Positions 1 to 9,850 of a stretch of 64,000 nt of DNA are shown piece by piece (the first letter of the stretch is position 1; every line of letters starts with the position of its first letter). The translations under genes and the position numbers were made by a program. Origin of the DNA: Trogon surrucura (Eukaryota; Chordata; Aves; Trogoniformes; Trogonidae); assembly GCA_020746105.1 (NCBI GenBank), contig CM036619.1, positions 12,934,238 to 12,998,237 on the forward strand, in the 5' to 3' direction. The notes beneath the pieces were generated by a model, which made no database searches, was not told where the DNA came from, and saw only the letters and a program-made list of their open reading frames with translations.

Positions 1-117
1 CATTCATGTTTATAAATATGTCAAGGGGGAGCGTCAGGAGGACAGAGCCGGGCTCTTTTCAGCCACGTTCAATAACAGGACAAGGGCAATGGGTTCAAGC
101 TGGTGCATAGGAGGTTC
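1..117 (+). mobile_element. CR1 LINE fragment (ORF2 C-terminal region), left part cut by window edge
   Basis: Plus-strand CR1 sequence from near the end of ORF2. It matches 5,791-5,907 with about three differences. It stops where the 3' end of the minus-strand CR1 copy A begins, so a plus-strand CR1 was interrupted by, or recombined with, a minus-strand one. The remainder of this plus-strand element is not found on the far side of copy A. Confidence 0.8.
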
Positions 118-494
118 ACAGAATCACAGAATCACAGCGTGTTAGAGGTTGGAAGGGACCTCAAAAGATCATTTAGTCCAACCCCCTGCCAGAGCAGGAT
201 CACCTACAGTAGATCACACAGGAACGTGTCCAGGCGGGGTTTGAATGTCTCCAGAGAAGGAGACTCCACAACCTCCTTGGGGCAGCCTGTGCCAGTGCTC
301 TGTCACCCTCACTGTGAGAAAGTTTTTTCTAATATTTTTATGGAACCTCCTATGTTCCAGGTCCTTGCCCTGTCAATGGATGCCACTGAAAAGAGCCTGG
401 CACCGTCCTCCTGACACTCCCCGTTGACATATTTATAAACATGTATGAGGTCACCCCTCAACCTCATCTTCTCCAAGCTAAAGAGACACAGCTC

Positions 495-968
495 CTACAG
501 CCTTTCCTCAGAAGGGAGATGTTCCACTCCCTTCATCATCTTTGTGGCTCTGCGCTGGACTCTCTCCAGCAGTTCCCTGTCCCTCTTGAGCTGAGGGGCC
601 CAGAACTGGACACAATATTCCAGATGTGGCCTCACCAGGGCAGAGTAGAGGGGCAGGAGGACCTCTCTCGACCTACTTGCTCCACCCCTTCTAATACACC
701 CCAGGATGCCATTGGCCTTCTTGGCCACGAGGGCACACTGCTGCCTCATGGTCATCCTGCTGTCCACTGGAACCCCCAGGTCCCTTTCTCCTACACTGCT
801 CTCCAGCAGGGCAGTCCCCAACCTGTACTGGAACATGGGGTTATTCTTTCCCAAGTGCAAGACTCTACACTTGCCCTTGTTGAACTTCATTAGATTTCTC
901 CCTGCCCAGCCCTCCAGCCTGTCTATGTCTCTCTGAATGGCTGCACGGCCTTCTGGTGTGTCAGTCAC
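495..968 (-). pseudogene. CR1 copy A ORF2, C-terminal region of reverse transcriptase
   Basis: Open segment of about 157 codons giving the post-palm part of CR1 ORF2. The stretch [14 protein letters not shown] and the conserved [16 protein letters not shown] block are clear. It is in a different frame from the preceding palm domain because of a deletion just upstream, and it ends at a TAG at 495-497 where related elements read through (EERL followed by ELGLFSLEK-type sequence). Homology continues past the stop towards about 215. Confidence 0.88.
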
Positions 969-1621
969 TCCTCCCAGCTTTGTGTCATCAGCAGACTTCC
1001 CACATCCAGGTCATTGATGAATACGTTGAACAGCACTGGCCCCAGCACTGACCCCTGAGGGACCCCACTAGACACAGGCTGCCAACTGGACCCTTCCCCA
1101 TTGACCACAGCTCTCTGACTTCTTCTCTTCAACCAATTAGTGACCCACCTCACTACCTGGTCATCCAGACCACACTTCCTCAGTTTACCTATGAGGATGC
1201 TGTGGGAGACGGTGTCAAATGCCTTTCTGCTATCCAGAGAGAACATATCCACTGCATGGCCACCATCCATCCACCTGGTTATGTCTTCATGAAAGGCTAT
1301 CAGGTTGGCCAAACATGACTTCCCCTTGGCAAAGCCATGCTGACTGCTCCTAATAACCTTCTTATCCTTGATATGCCTAGAGACAGCACCAAGGATAAGA
1401 TGTTCCATCATCTTTCCAGGGATGGAGGTGAGGCTGACCGGTCTGTAGTTATCCAGGTCATCCTTCCTGCCCTTCTTATAGACTGGAGTGACGTTCGCTC
1501 TCCTCCAATCTTCAGGCACCTCACCTGTTCTCCACGACTTACCAAAGATGATGGAGAGCGGCCTAGCAATGGGTCCCGCCAGCTCCCTCAGCACCTGTGG
1601 GTGCATCCCATCAGGGCCCAC
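965..1621 (-). pseudogene. CR1 copy A ORF2, reverse transcriptase palm domain
   Basis: Open segment of about 218 codons with recognisable reverse transcriptase blocks: GPDGMHP at its start, [27 protein letters not shown], motif A (SLDSRKAF) with its catalytic aspartate, and motif B' ([11 protein letters not shown]). It runs out just after FINDLDVG. The following catalytic ADD (SADDTKLG) lies in another frame near 1,000 because about eight codons are missing there. It cannot encode an active enzyme. The same deletion is in copy B. Confidence 0.92.
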
Positions 1622-1674
1622 GGATTTATGGATGTTTAAGTGTTCGAACTGATCCTTAACCCAGTCCTCATCAA

Positions 1675-2916
1675 TCAGAGGGCAAACTCCTCCTTTATCT
1701 TGACTTCCTCTGGGGCCTCAGGGCACTGAGGCTCCTGAGGGCAGTCTCCAACAGTATAGACAGAGGCAAAGAAGGCATTCAGTAATTCTGCCTTCTTCCT
1801 GTCCTCTGTCTCCAGGGCACCCACCTCATTCAACAGAGGGCCTACATTGCCTCTAGTGTTAGTTTTGCCGGCAATGAATTTGAAGAAGCCCTTTCTGTTG
1901 TCCTGGACCTCCCTCGCAAGTCTTAATTCCAAGGAGGCCTTAGCTTTTCTGATTGCCTCCCTACATTCCCTGACAGCAGTCCTACACTCCGCCCAAGTGG
2001 CCAGCCCTTCCTTCCACAATTTATATACCCTCCCCTTCCACCTGAGGCTGCCCAGCAGATCCCTGGTTAACCATGCAGGTCTCCTGGATCTCTTCCCTGA
2101 TTTCCTACCCGATGGGATGCACTGATCCTGAGCCTGGAAGAAGTGGTCCTTGAATGCCAACCAACTCTCTTGGGCCCCTTTACCTTCCAGCTCCCTGTCC
2201 CAAGGGGTTTCCCCTAGCAATGGCTTGAAGAGGCCAAAGTTGGCCCTTCTGAAGCCCAGAGTTGCGATCCTGCTTGGTATTCTGTTTCTACCACACAAGA
2301 TCCTGAACTCCATTATCTCATGGTCGCTGCAGCCAAGATTGCCCTCAACCTTCACTGCTTCAACCAGACCTTCCTTGTTGGTGAACACTACGTCCAGCAG
2401 CGCTCGTCTCCTCGTTGGCTCATCCACCATTTGCATCAAAAAGTTATCATCGACGCACCGGAGGAACCTCCTGGACTGAGGATGGCTGGCTGTGTGCGAC
2501 TTCCAGCAAACATCTGGGTGGTTGAAATCCCCCATGAGAACCAGGGCCTGGGATTGAGAGGCTGCTGTCATCTGCCCGTAAAAGGCCTCATCAACTTCCT
2601 CCTCCTGATCAGGTGGTCTGTAATAGACACCCACCACAGTATCACCTAAGCTAGCCTGCCCCTTAATTCTTACCCACAAACTCTCTGCTTGCTGCTCATC
2701 TGCCCCTGGATGGATCTCGATACACTCCACTTGCTCACTCACATAAAGAGCAACTCCACCACCTCGCCTCGTCGGCCTGTCTTTCCTAAAAAGAACATAG
2801 CCATCAAGGCCCACATTCCAGTTATGTGAGCTGTCCCACCACGTCTCTGTAATTGCAATGAGATCGTAGCTCTCCAGCTGCACATAGATTTCTAATTCTC
2901 CCTGCTTACTCCCCAC
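1675..2916 (-). pseudogene. CR1 copy A ORF2, APE-type endonuclease domain
   Basis: Open segment of about 413 codons with the apurinic-endonuclease-like domain that nicks target DNA for target-primed reverse transcription. The expected motifs are present: ITETWW, RGGGVALYV, GDFNHPDVCW and CSDHEIMEF, so the metal-binding and catalytic Glu/Asp/Asn/His positions look intact. It ends in a premature stop. The linker to the reverse transcriptase continues in another frame ([11 protein letters not shown]), so a frameshift near 1,675-1,690 separates the two ORF2 halves. The first ATG is only a convenient start within ORF2, whose true start lies slightly upstream. Confidence 0.92.
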
Positions 2917-3061
2917 CTTTCTTGCATTGGTATACAGACACTTCAGAGATTTAATGGAGAAGCATCTGTTAACGTTGCTTGTGCCTTTTACACCTAACCC
3001 TAGGATACTTCCCCCGGCTCATGTGTAGTGAGTCGGGTTTTATCCCCTTCCCCCTTCCAAC

Positions 3062-3595
3062 CTAGTTTAAAGCCCTATGGATTAATCCTGCCAACTCTCC
3101 AGCAAGAATTCTCCTCCCTCTCTGAGACAGCTCTACACCACCCATATCTCTCATGCCCAGTGTCGCATAAACTTCCCCGTGATCATAGAACCCCAAACGT
3201 TGCTGGTGGCACCAGTCTTTGAGCCATGCATTAACTGCATGTACTTTGCTGTTCCTTTCACTATTCCTGTCACCTACTGAAGGGGTAGGAGAGAAAACTA
3301 CCTGTGCCCTCGACCCTTTGATCACCTGGCCTAGCAACTTAAAGTCCTTTTTAATTCTCTTTGTACTTCTATGATTGATCTCATCACTGCCCGCCTGGAC
3401 AACCAGCAATGGGCAGTAATCAGTGGGACTCACCAGACTGGGGAGCTTTTTTGTAATGTCCCTAATCTGAGCCCCAGGGAGGCAACAGCCTTCCCTGTGG
3501 GCTGGGTCCGGGCGGCAAATGGGACCCTCCGTGCCTCTCGGGGTGGAGTCACCAATGACAACTACCCTCCTTATCTTTTTAGTTGGACTGGAGCG
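3062..3595 (-). pseudogene. CR1 copy A ORF1, esterase (SGNH-hydrolase-like) domain, 5'-truncated
   Basis: C-terminal part of CR1 ORF1. The nucleophile motif VVIGDS, the oxyanion-like QAGSDE block and LSQRGRRIL are visible. At the C-terminal Asp-x-x-His position the sequence reads GGVELS, so both dyad residues seem replaced; copy B keeps Asp but also has Glu in place of His. The segment is open to the ORF1 stop at 3,062. Its upstream part is absent because the element is truncated at about 3,595. Confidence 0.85.
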
Positions 3596-4420
3596 TGTTT
3601 CCAAAAATTGAAGAGGGACATATGCCAAGTGCTATCAAAAGGTGAGTGCTTGCAGTCAAAGAGGTGGTCTGCATGGAAGAGCCTGCCAACAGGGGCTCTT
3701 TTCCTAAGATATTGAGGCTCATGCAGCACTTATACAAAAGGAAAGGCCCCAAAAGGTTTCCCCCAAATGACAACAGCAGAAAGAGTCAAAGGGTTCATGG
3801 ATCTCAAACTTTATTTGGAGATATGTTTCACGCAGAGATGTTGGGTGTTGCGGAGCTCCTTGTCTCCATGGCTACAGGGAGTTTCCAGCTGCCTGCAGGA
3901 CCATAACAAGGTACAAGGATGGCGCATGGTTTGGAGCTTCTTTTGTCCACAGCTACCGTGGCCTGTAGGGCCATAACAGAGTACAAAATTAGGTCTAGGT
4001 GTGTTTCCTTACCTGTAGGTCAATGTCCCTGTAGAAATCAGCAGCTCTCTCTAGATGAGTGGCAGAGGAAGAAGACGACAGGTCTGTGCCATGATCTGGT
4101 CATGTCCCTGTCCAGTGACTTAGCTGTCAAAAACAGAAGCATCAAAGATCAGAGCGGCCACCCCCCATCGACACGAGCAGCCCCTGCTTTCCTGCCGGGG
4201 GCTGTGACCTGGATGCTAAGGCTGGTGCCAGGAGCTCATGTGTGGTTCAGCCTCTGGCTGCCAGGGGAAAAAGGATGCTTGGCCTTGCCATGGCTGGAGA
4301 GAGCTCTCAACTCTCTGTAAGACCGTAATAGGGTATTGGTTGGGGCTACCTTGCCTGTCCTGTAGTGTCCTGACAGCTCTCTGGCTGAGTGTTGGAGAAG
4401 TGAGAGAACAGAAGCGCGCC
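3596..4420. other. Unassigned sequence between CR1 copy A and the minisatellite
   Basis: No gene or known repeat is recognised. It carries weakly repeated phrases (for example GCCTGCAGGACCATAACAAGG near 3,890, a similar one near 3,965 and GTAAGACCGTAATAGGG near 4,315). These suggest degenerate tandem repeats leading into the 209-bp array. Short reading frames here lack coding features. Confidence 0.5.
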
Positions 4421-5256
4421 ACAATCTCGCCGTGTCCCTAGCCAGGCACCTGCCTGTAATAGGAGAGGAGAGAGACAAGGAGCAGTCCCCGTCCCTCACC
4501 AGGGACAGCCCCTGCCCATCCCTCCCCTGCCCTCCCTTCTCAGCCCTTGGACACCTGGCTTCTGGTCTGCCAGCCTGGTCTGCAGCAGCTCTTCCAAAAT
4601 CCACCCACTCCAGCAACGCACCCGGTGACACCATCTCGCCATGTCTCTACCCAGGCACCTGCCTGTAATAGGAGAGGAGAGAGACAAGGAGCAGCCCCCG
4701 TCCCTCACCAGGGACAGCCCCTGCCCATCCCTCCCCTGCTCTCCCTTCTCAGCCCTTGGACACCTGGCTTCTGGTCTGCCAGCCTGGTCTGCAGCAGCTC
4801 TTCCAAAATCCACCCACACCAGCAATGCACTCGGTGCCACCATCTCGCCATGTCCCTACCCAGGCACCTGCCTGTAATAGGAGAGGAGAGAGACAAGGAG
4901 CAGCCCCCATCCCTCACCAGGGACAGCCCCTGCCCATCCCTCCCCTGCCCTCCCTTCTCAGCCCTTGGACACCTGGCTTCTGGTCTGCCAGCCTGGTCTG
5001 CAGCAGCTCTTCCAAAATCCACCCACACCAGCAATGCACTCGGTGCCACCATCTCGCCATGTCCCTACCCAGGCACCCGCCTGTAATAGGAGAGGAGAGA
5101 GACAAGGAGCAGCCCCCGTCCCTCACCAGGGACAGCCCCTGCCCATCCCTCCCCTGCCCTCCCTTCTCAGCCCTTGGACACCTGGCTTCTGGTCTGCCAG
5201 CCTGGTCTGCAGCAGCTCTTCCAAAACCCACCCACACCAGCAACGCACCCGGTGCC
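4421..5256. repeat. Minisatellite: four 209-bp tandem units
   Basis: Four head-to-tail units at about 4,421-4,629, 4,630-4,838, 4,839-5,047 and 5,048-5,256. The anchor GGACACCTGG recurs at 4,549, 4,758, 4,967 and 5,176, exactly 209 bp apart. Units 2 to 4 differ by a few bases; unit 1 is slightly more divergent at its left end. The unit is C-rich on the plus strand, with pyrimidine-rich and purine-rich halves. Because 209 is not a multiple of three, long reading frames cross the units on both strands, but they are products of the repetition. Confidence 0.95.
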
Positions 5257-5430
5257 ATGGCTACCGCCAACGGTCTGTCTTATGTGACATAGCCATGACA
5301 TCACTCGAGCTCGTTCTAGGCACTGGTGGCTGCCTGTTCTAACAGAGCCATGGCAACGCCAGGGCTGGTGCCTGGAGTTAGTGCCATATCACTGTGACAT
5401 GCCTATTATCTTGCACCATTTAGCCAAGAA
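5257..5430. other. Array flank, unassigned
   Basis: Right flank of the minisatellite. It contains the phrase GGCTGGTGCC found also near 4,220 in the left flank, so the array may sit inside an older element. No gene is seen. Confidence 0.4.
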
Positions 5431-5525
5431 GAAGTAATTTAATTCATTTAATTAAATTAATTAAATTAAATATCTTTAATAAAAAATAAAATAAATAAGA
5501 ATTAGAATAAATGTAATAAATAAAT
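5431..5525. repeat. A/T-rich simple sequence (TTAATT/AATAAA-like)
   Basis: Almost pure A/T tract of short TTAAT, TTAAA and AATAAA-like words, about 95 bp. It separates the minisatellite flank from the plus-strand CR1 fragment. Confidence 0.85.
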
Positions 5526-5577
5526 GACTGCGACAATATTGGGGTGGGAAATTAGGTAGTCGTAGCAGCTGTTTCAA

Positions 5578-5907
5578 GAACAGGCCCCTCTCCTCTGCCC
5601 TGGTGAGGCCACATCTGGAACACTGTGTCCAGTTCTGGGCCCCTCAGCTCAAGGGAGACAGGGAACTGCTTGAGAGATTCCAGCGCAGAGCCACAAAGAT
5701 GATGAAGGGAGTGGAACATCTCCCTTCTGAGGAAGGGCTGTAGGAGCTGGGTCTCTTTAGCTTGGAGAAGATGAGGCTGAGGAGTGACCTCGTTCATGTT
5801 TATAAATACGTCAAGGGGGAGCGTCAGGAGGACAGAGCTGGGCTCTTTTCAGCCACGTTCAATAACAGGACAAGGGCAATGGGTTCAAGCTGGTGCATAG
5901 GAGGTTC
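5578..5907 (+). mobile_element. CR1 LINE fragment, plus strand, truncated at both ends
   Basis: Sense-strand CR1 ORF2 C-terminal region: the SALVRPHLE-type block, [20 protein letters not shown] and [11 protein letters not shown] can be read. It contains the in-frame TAG at 5,741-5,743 that the two minus-strand copies also carry at the same element position, so all belong to one subfamily. It ends where the 3' terminus of CR1 copy B begins and forms an inverted repeat with about 6,170-6,450. Confidence 0.88.
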
Positions 5908-6284
5908 ACAGAATCACAGAATCACAGCGTGTTAGAGGTTGGAAGGGACCTCAAAAGATCATTTAGTCCAACCCCCTGCCAGAGCAGGATCACCTACAGT
6001 AGATCACACAGGAACGTGTCCAGGCGGGGTTTGAATGTCTCCAGAGAAGGAGACTCCACAACCTCCTTGGGGCAGCCTGTGCCAGTGCTCTGTCACCCTC
6101 ACTGTGAGAAAGTTTTTTCTAATATTTTTATGGAACCTCCTATGTTCCAGATCCTTGCCCTGTCAATGGATGCCACTGAAAAGAGCCTGGCACCGTCCTC
6201 CTGACACTCCCCGTTGACATATTTATAAACATGTATGAGGTCACCCCTCAACCTCGTCTTCTCCAAGCTAAAGAGACACAGCTC

Positions 6285-6758
6285 CTACAGCCTTTCCTCA
6301 GAAGGGAGATGTTCCACTCCCTTCATCATCTTTGTGGCTCTGCGCTGGACTCTCTCCAGCAGTTCCCTGTCCCTCTTGAGCTGAGGGGCCCAGAACTGGA
6401 CACAATATTCCAGATGTGGCCTCACCAGGGCAGAGTAGAGGGGCAGGAGGACCTCTCTCGACCTACTTGCTCCACCCCTTCTAATACACCCCAGGATACC
6501 ACTGGCCTTCTTGGCCACGAGGGCACACTGCTGCCTCATGGTCATCCTGCTGTCCACTGGAACCCCCAGGTCCCTTTCTCCTACACTGTTCTCCAGCAGG
6601 GCAGTCCCCAACCTGTACTGGAACATGGGGTTATTCTTTCCCAAGTGCAAGACTCTACACTTGCCCTTGTTGAACTTCATTAGATTTCTCCCTGCCCAGC
6701 CCTCCAGCCTGTCTGTGTCTCTCTGAATGGCTGCACGGCCTTCTGGTGTGTCAGTCAC
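6285..6758 (-). pseudogene. CR1 copy B ORF2, C-terminal region of reverse transcriptase
   Basis: Counterpart of 495-968, open for about 157 codons with a handful of substitutions and the same terminal TAG. It carries [14 protein letters not shown] and [12 protein letters not shown]. It is out of frame with the palm domain upstream. Confidence 0.88.
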
Positions 6759-7411
6759 TCCTCCCAGCTTTGTGTCATCAGCAGACTTCCCACATCCAGG
6801 TCATTGATGAATACGTTGAACAGCACTGGCCCCAGCACTGACCCCTGAGGGACCCCACTAGACACAGGTTGCCAACTGGACCCTTCCCCATTGACTACAG
6901 CTCTCTGACTTCTTCTCTTCAACCAATTAGTGACCCACCTCACTACCTGGTCATCCAGACCACACTTCCTCAGTTTACCTATGAGGATGCTGTGGGAGAC
7001 GGTGTCAAATGCCTTTCTGCTATCCAGAGAGAACATATCCACTGCATGGCCACCATCCATCCACCTGGTTATGTCTTCATGAAAGGCTATCAGGTTGGTC
7101 AAACATGACTTCCCCTTGGCAAAGCCATGCTGACTGCTCCTAATAACCTTCTTATCCTTGATATGCCTAGAGACAGCACCAAGGATAAGATGTTCCATCA
7201 TCTTTCCAGGGATGGAGGTGAGGCTGACCGGTCTGTAGTTATCCAGGTCATCCTTCCTGCCCTTCTTATAGACTGGAGTGACATTCGCTCTCCTCCAATC
7301 TTCAGGTACCTCACCTGTTCTCCACGACTTACCAAAGATGATGGAGAGCGGCCTAGCAGTGAGTCCCGCCAGCTCCCTCAGCACCCGTGGGTGCATCCCA
7401 TCAGGGCCCAT
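6755..7411 (-). pseudogene. CR1 copy B ORF2, reverse transcriptase palm domain
   Basis: Counterpart of 965-1,621, with about four amino-acid differences in 218 residues. Motif A (SLDSRKAF) and [11 protein letters not shown] are present. The sequence before the catalytic ADD is deleted and frameshifted exactly as in copy A. Confidence 0.92.
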
Positions 7412-7464
7412 GGACTTACGGATGTTTAAGTGTTCAAACTGATCCTTAACCCAGTCCTCATCAA

Positions 7465-8706
7465 TCAGAGGGCAAACTCCTCCTTTATCTTGACTTCCTC
7501 TGGGGCCTCAGGGGACTGAGGCTCCTGAAGGCAGTCTCCAACAGTATAGACAGAGGCAAAGAAGGCATTCAGTAATTCTGCCTTCTTCCTGTCCTCTGTC
7601 TCCAGGGCACCCACCTCATTCAACAGAGGGCCTACATTGCCTCTAGTGTTAGTTTTGCCGGCAATGAATTTGAAGAAGCCCTTTCTGTTGTCCTGGACCT
7701 CCCTCGCAAGTCTTAATTCCAAGGAGGCCTTAGCTTTTCTGATTGCCTCCCTACATTCCCTGACAGCAGTCCTACACTCCGCCCAAGTGGCCAGCCCTTC
7801 CTTCCACAATTTAAATACCCTTCCCTTCCACCTGAGGTTGCCCAGCAGATCCCTGGTTAACCATGCAGGTCTCCTGGATCTCTTCCCTGATTTCCTACCC
7901 GATGGGATGCACTGATCCTGAGCCTGGAAGAAGTGGTCCTTGAATGCCAACCAACTCTCTTGGGCCCCTTTACCTTCCAGCTCCCTGTCCCAAGGGGTTT
8001 CCCCTAGCAATGGCTTGAAGAGGCCAAAGTTGGCCCTTCTGAAGCCCAGAGTTGCGATCCTGCTTGGTATTCTGTTTCTACCACACAAGATCCTGAACTC
8101 CATTATCTCATGGTCGCTGCAGCCAAGACTGCCCTCAACCTTCACTGCTTCAACCAGACCTTCCTTGTTGGTGAACACTACGTCCAGCAGCGCTCGTCTC
8201 CTCGTTGGCTCATCCACCATTTGCATCAAAAAGTTATCATCGATGCACCGGAGGGACCTCCTGGACTGAGGATGGCTGGCTGTGTGCGACTTCCAGCAAA
8301 CATCTGGGTGGTTGAAATCCCCCATGAGAACCAGGGCCTGGGATCGAGAGGCTGCTGTCATCTGCCCGTAAAAGGCCTCATCAACTTCCTCCTCCTGATC
8401 AGGTGGTCTGTAGTAGACACCCACCACAGTATCACCTAAGCTAGCCTGCCCCTTAATTCTTACCCACAAACTCTCTGCTTGCTGCTCATCTGCCCCTGGA
8501 TGGATCTCGATACACTCCACTTGCTCACTCACATAAAGAGCAACTCCACCACCTCGCCTCGTCGGCCTGTCTTTCCTAAAAAGAACATAGCCATCAAGGC
8601 CCACATTCCAGTTATGTGAGCTGTCCCACCACGTCTCTGTAATTGCAATGAGATCGTAGCTCTCCAGCTGCACATAGATTTCTAATTCTCCCTGCTTACT
8701 CCCCAC
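7465..8706 (-). pseudogene. CR1 copy B ORF2, APE-type endonuclease domain
   Basis: Counterpart of 1,675-2,916, with about ten differences in 413 residues. The ITETWW, GDFNHPDVCW and CSDHE motifs are intact. It ends at the same premature stop after VKIKEEFAL as copy A. Confidence 0.92.
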
Positions 8707-8851
8707 CTTTCTTGCATTGGTATACAGACACTTCAGAGATTTAATGGAGAAGCATCTGTTAACGTTGCTTGTGCCTTTTACACCTAACCCTAGGATACTT
8801 CCCCCGGCTCATGTGTAGTGAGTCGGGTTTTATCCCCTTCCCCCTTCCAAC

Positions 8852-9850
8852 CTAGTTTAAAGCCCTATAGATTAATCCTGCCAACTCACCAGCAAGAATT
8901 CTCCTCCCTCTCTGAGACAGCTCCACTCCATCTATATCTCTCATGCCTGGTGCTGCGTAAACTTCCCCATGATCACAAAACCCAAAATGTTGCTGGCCGC
9001 ACCAGTCTTTGAGCCATGCATTAACTGCATGTACTTTGCTGTTCCTTTCAGTATTCCTACCTGTTACTGAAGGGATAGAAAACTACCTGTGCCCCCGATC
9101 CTTTGATCAACTGGCCTAGGGGCCTAAAGTCCTTTTTAATTCTCTTTGTACTCCTTTGTTTGGTCTCATCACTGCCAAACCAGCAATGGGTAGTAATCAG
9201 CAGGACATACCAGACTGGGGAGTTTTTTTCTAGTGTCCCTAATCTGAGCCCCAGGGAGGCAACAGACTTTCCTGTGGACTGAGTCCGGGCTACAGATAGG
9301 GCCCTCTGTTCCCCTCAGAAGGGAGTCTCCAATGACAATTACCCTCCTTTTTTTTCTTGGACTGAGAAGTCCTAATGGGTGTGGCTGACTGATTCACCCT
9401 TGACAGCCCTATGGATGAACCTCCACCTGTGTTTTCCTTTGCCTGGCTCTCATTGTCTAGAGCCCCATATCTGTTTTGCAAGGGCAACTGGGCAGGTGAG
9501 GGAGGCTGAACTGGGATTTTCCTTCCTCTCCTGGCAGGCACTTGCTTCCACTTCTCCTCCTCCTTTAGATCCCCTCCTTTTACCTGATGGCTAGAGGGGA
9601 GGGGATTTTCTGCTTCTTATGGAGCTTGCTTATGATTCAGGACGTGACTCCACCGATCTATCTCTCTCTCAGACTCCCTGGTACTCCTCAGCCTTTCTAC
9701 TTCATTCTTCAGCTCAGCCACCACTTCCATTGCAAGTGCCAGGCTCGGGCACTCTCTGCAGCCCGAGGCCTGAACACCCACATGCTTGTGTGGGGCCTCT
9801 GTCTGGGTGCCCACAGTTTTTCTAACGGCCTTTGATCGAGTTGCAACCAT
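8852..9850 (-). pseudogene. CR1 copy B ORF1 (coiled coil plus esterase), broken
   Basis: Starts with MVATRSKAVRKTVGTQTE at 9,850, a recognisable CR1 ORF1 amino terminus. A charged heptad-like stretch (AELKNEVERLRSTRESERE) fits the coiled coil used for multimerisation. The basic SQSKKKK region and VIGDS esterase motif lie near 9,330-9,360, and DGVELSQRG near the end has Glu where the catalytic His is expected. Stops after the first 77 codons and frameshifts near 9,290 and 9,080 make it non-coding. It is about 11% diverged from copy A in the shared esterase part. Confidence 0.85.

Larger units (their letters stand above)
118..3595 (-). mobile_element. CR1 LINE, copy A, 5'-truncated
   Basis: Long minus-strand non-LTR retrotransposon of the CR1 clade. 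In element order it holds the C-terminal esterase part of ORF1 (3,595-3,062), the ORF2 endonuclease (2,916-1,675), reverse transcriptase (1,621-965), the ORF2 C-terminal region (968 to about 215), and a 3' end made of 8-bp CTGTGATT-type repeats at 118-140. Homology with copy B ends at about 3,595, so the 5' part of ORF1 and the leader are missing. ORF2 is broken by a frameshift near 1,675, a frameshifting deletion near 1,008 and a nonsense codon at 495-497. The element is therefore dead. Everything from base 1 to about 3,060 is almost identical to the sequence 5,790 bp to the right. Confidence 0.93.
5908..9850 (-). mobile_element. CR1 LINE, copy B, near full length
   Basis: Minus-strand CR1 with both ORF1 (9,850-8,852) and ORF2 (about 8,730-6,005) regions and a 3' end of CTGTGATT-type repeats at 5,908-5,930. 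Bases 5,791 to about 8,850 match copy A at about 99% without a net indel. Upstream of that, the ORF1 region is only about 89% similar and has indels. It shares all ORF2 lesions of copy A: the frameshift near 7,465, the deletion near 6,798 and the TAG at 6,285-6,287. ORF1 has further breaks of its own. A leader continues rightward from 9,851. Confidence 0.93.

Noticed and set aside
103-893. Plus-strand open frames over CR1 copy A (also at 5,893-6,683, 1,337-2,649 and 7,127-8,439)
   Set aside because: They are antisense shadows of the minus-strand CR1 reading frames, repeated identically in both copies.
4430-5342. Long overlapping open frames on both strands through the 209-bp array (up to about 179 codons)
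   Set aside because: The unit repeats and rotates frame, so open stretches recur at 209-bp spacing on both strands. There is no domain and no start or splice context.
118-9850. Two independent CR1 insertions as the explanation for copies A and B
   Set aside because: Both include the same plus-strand CR1 flank and identical junction and lesions, which independent insertions would not share. DNA-level duplication or conversion is required.
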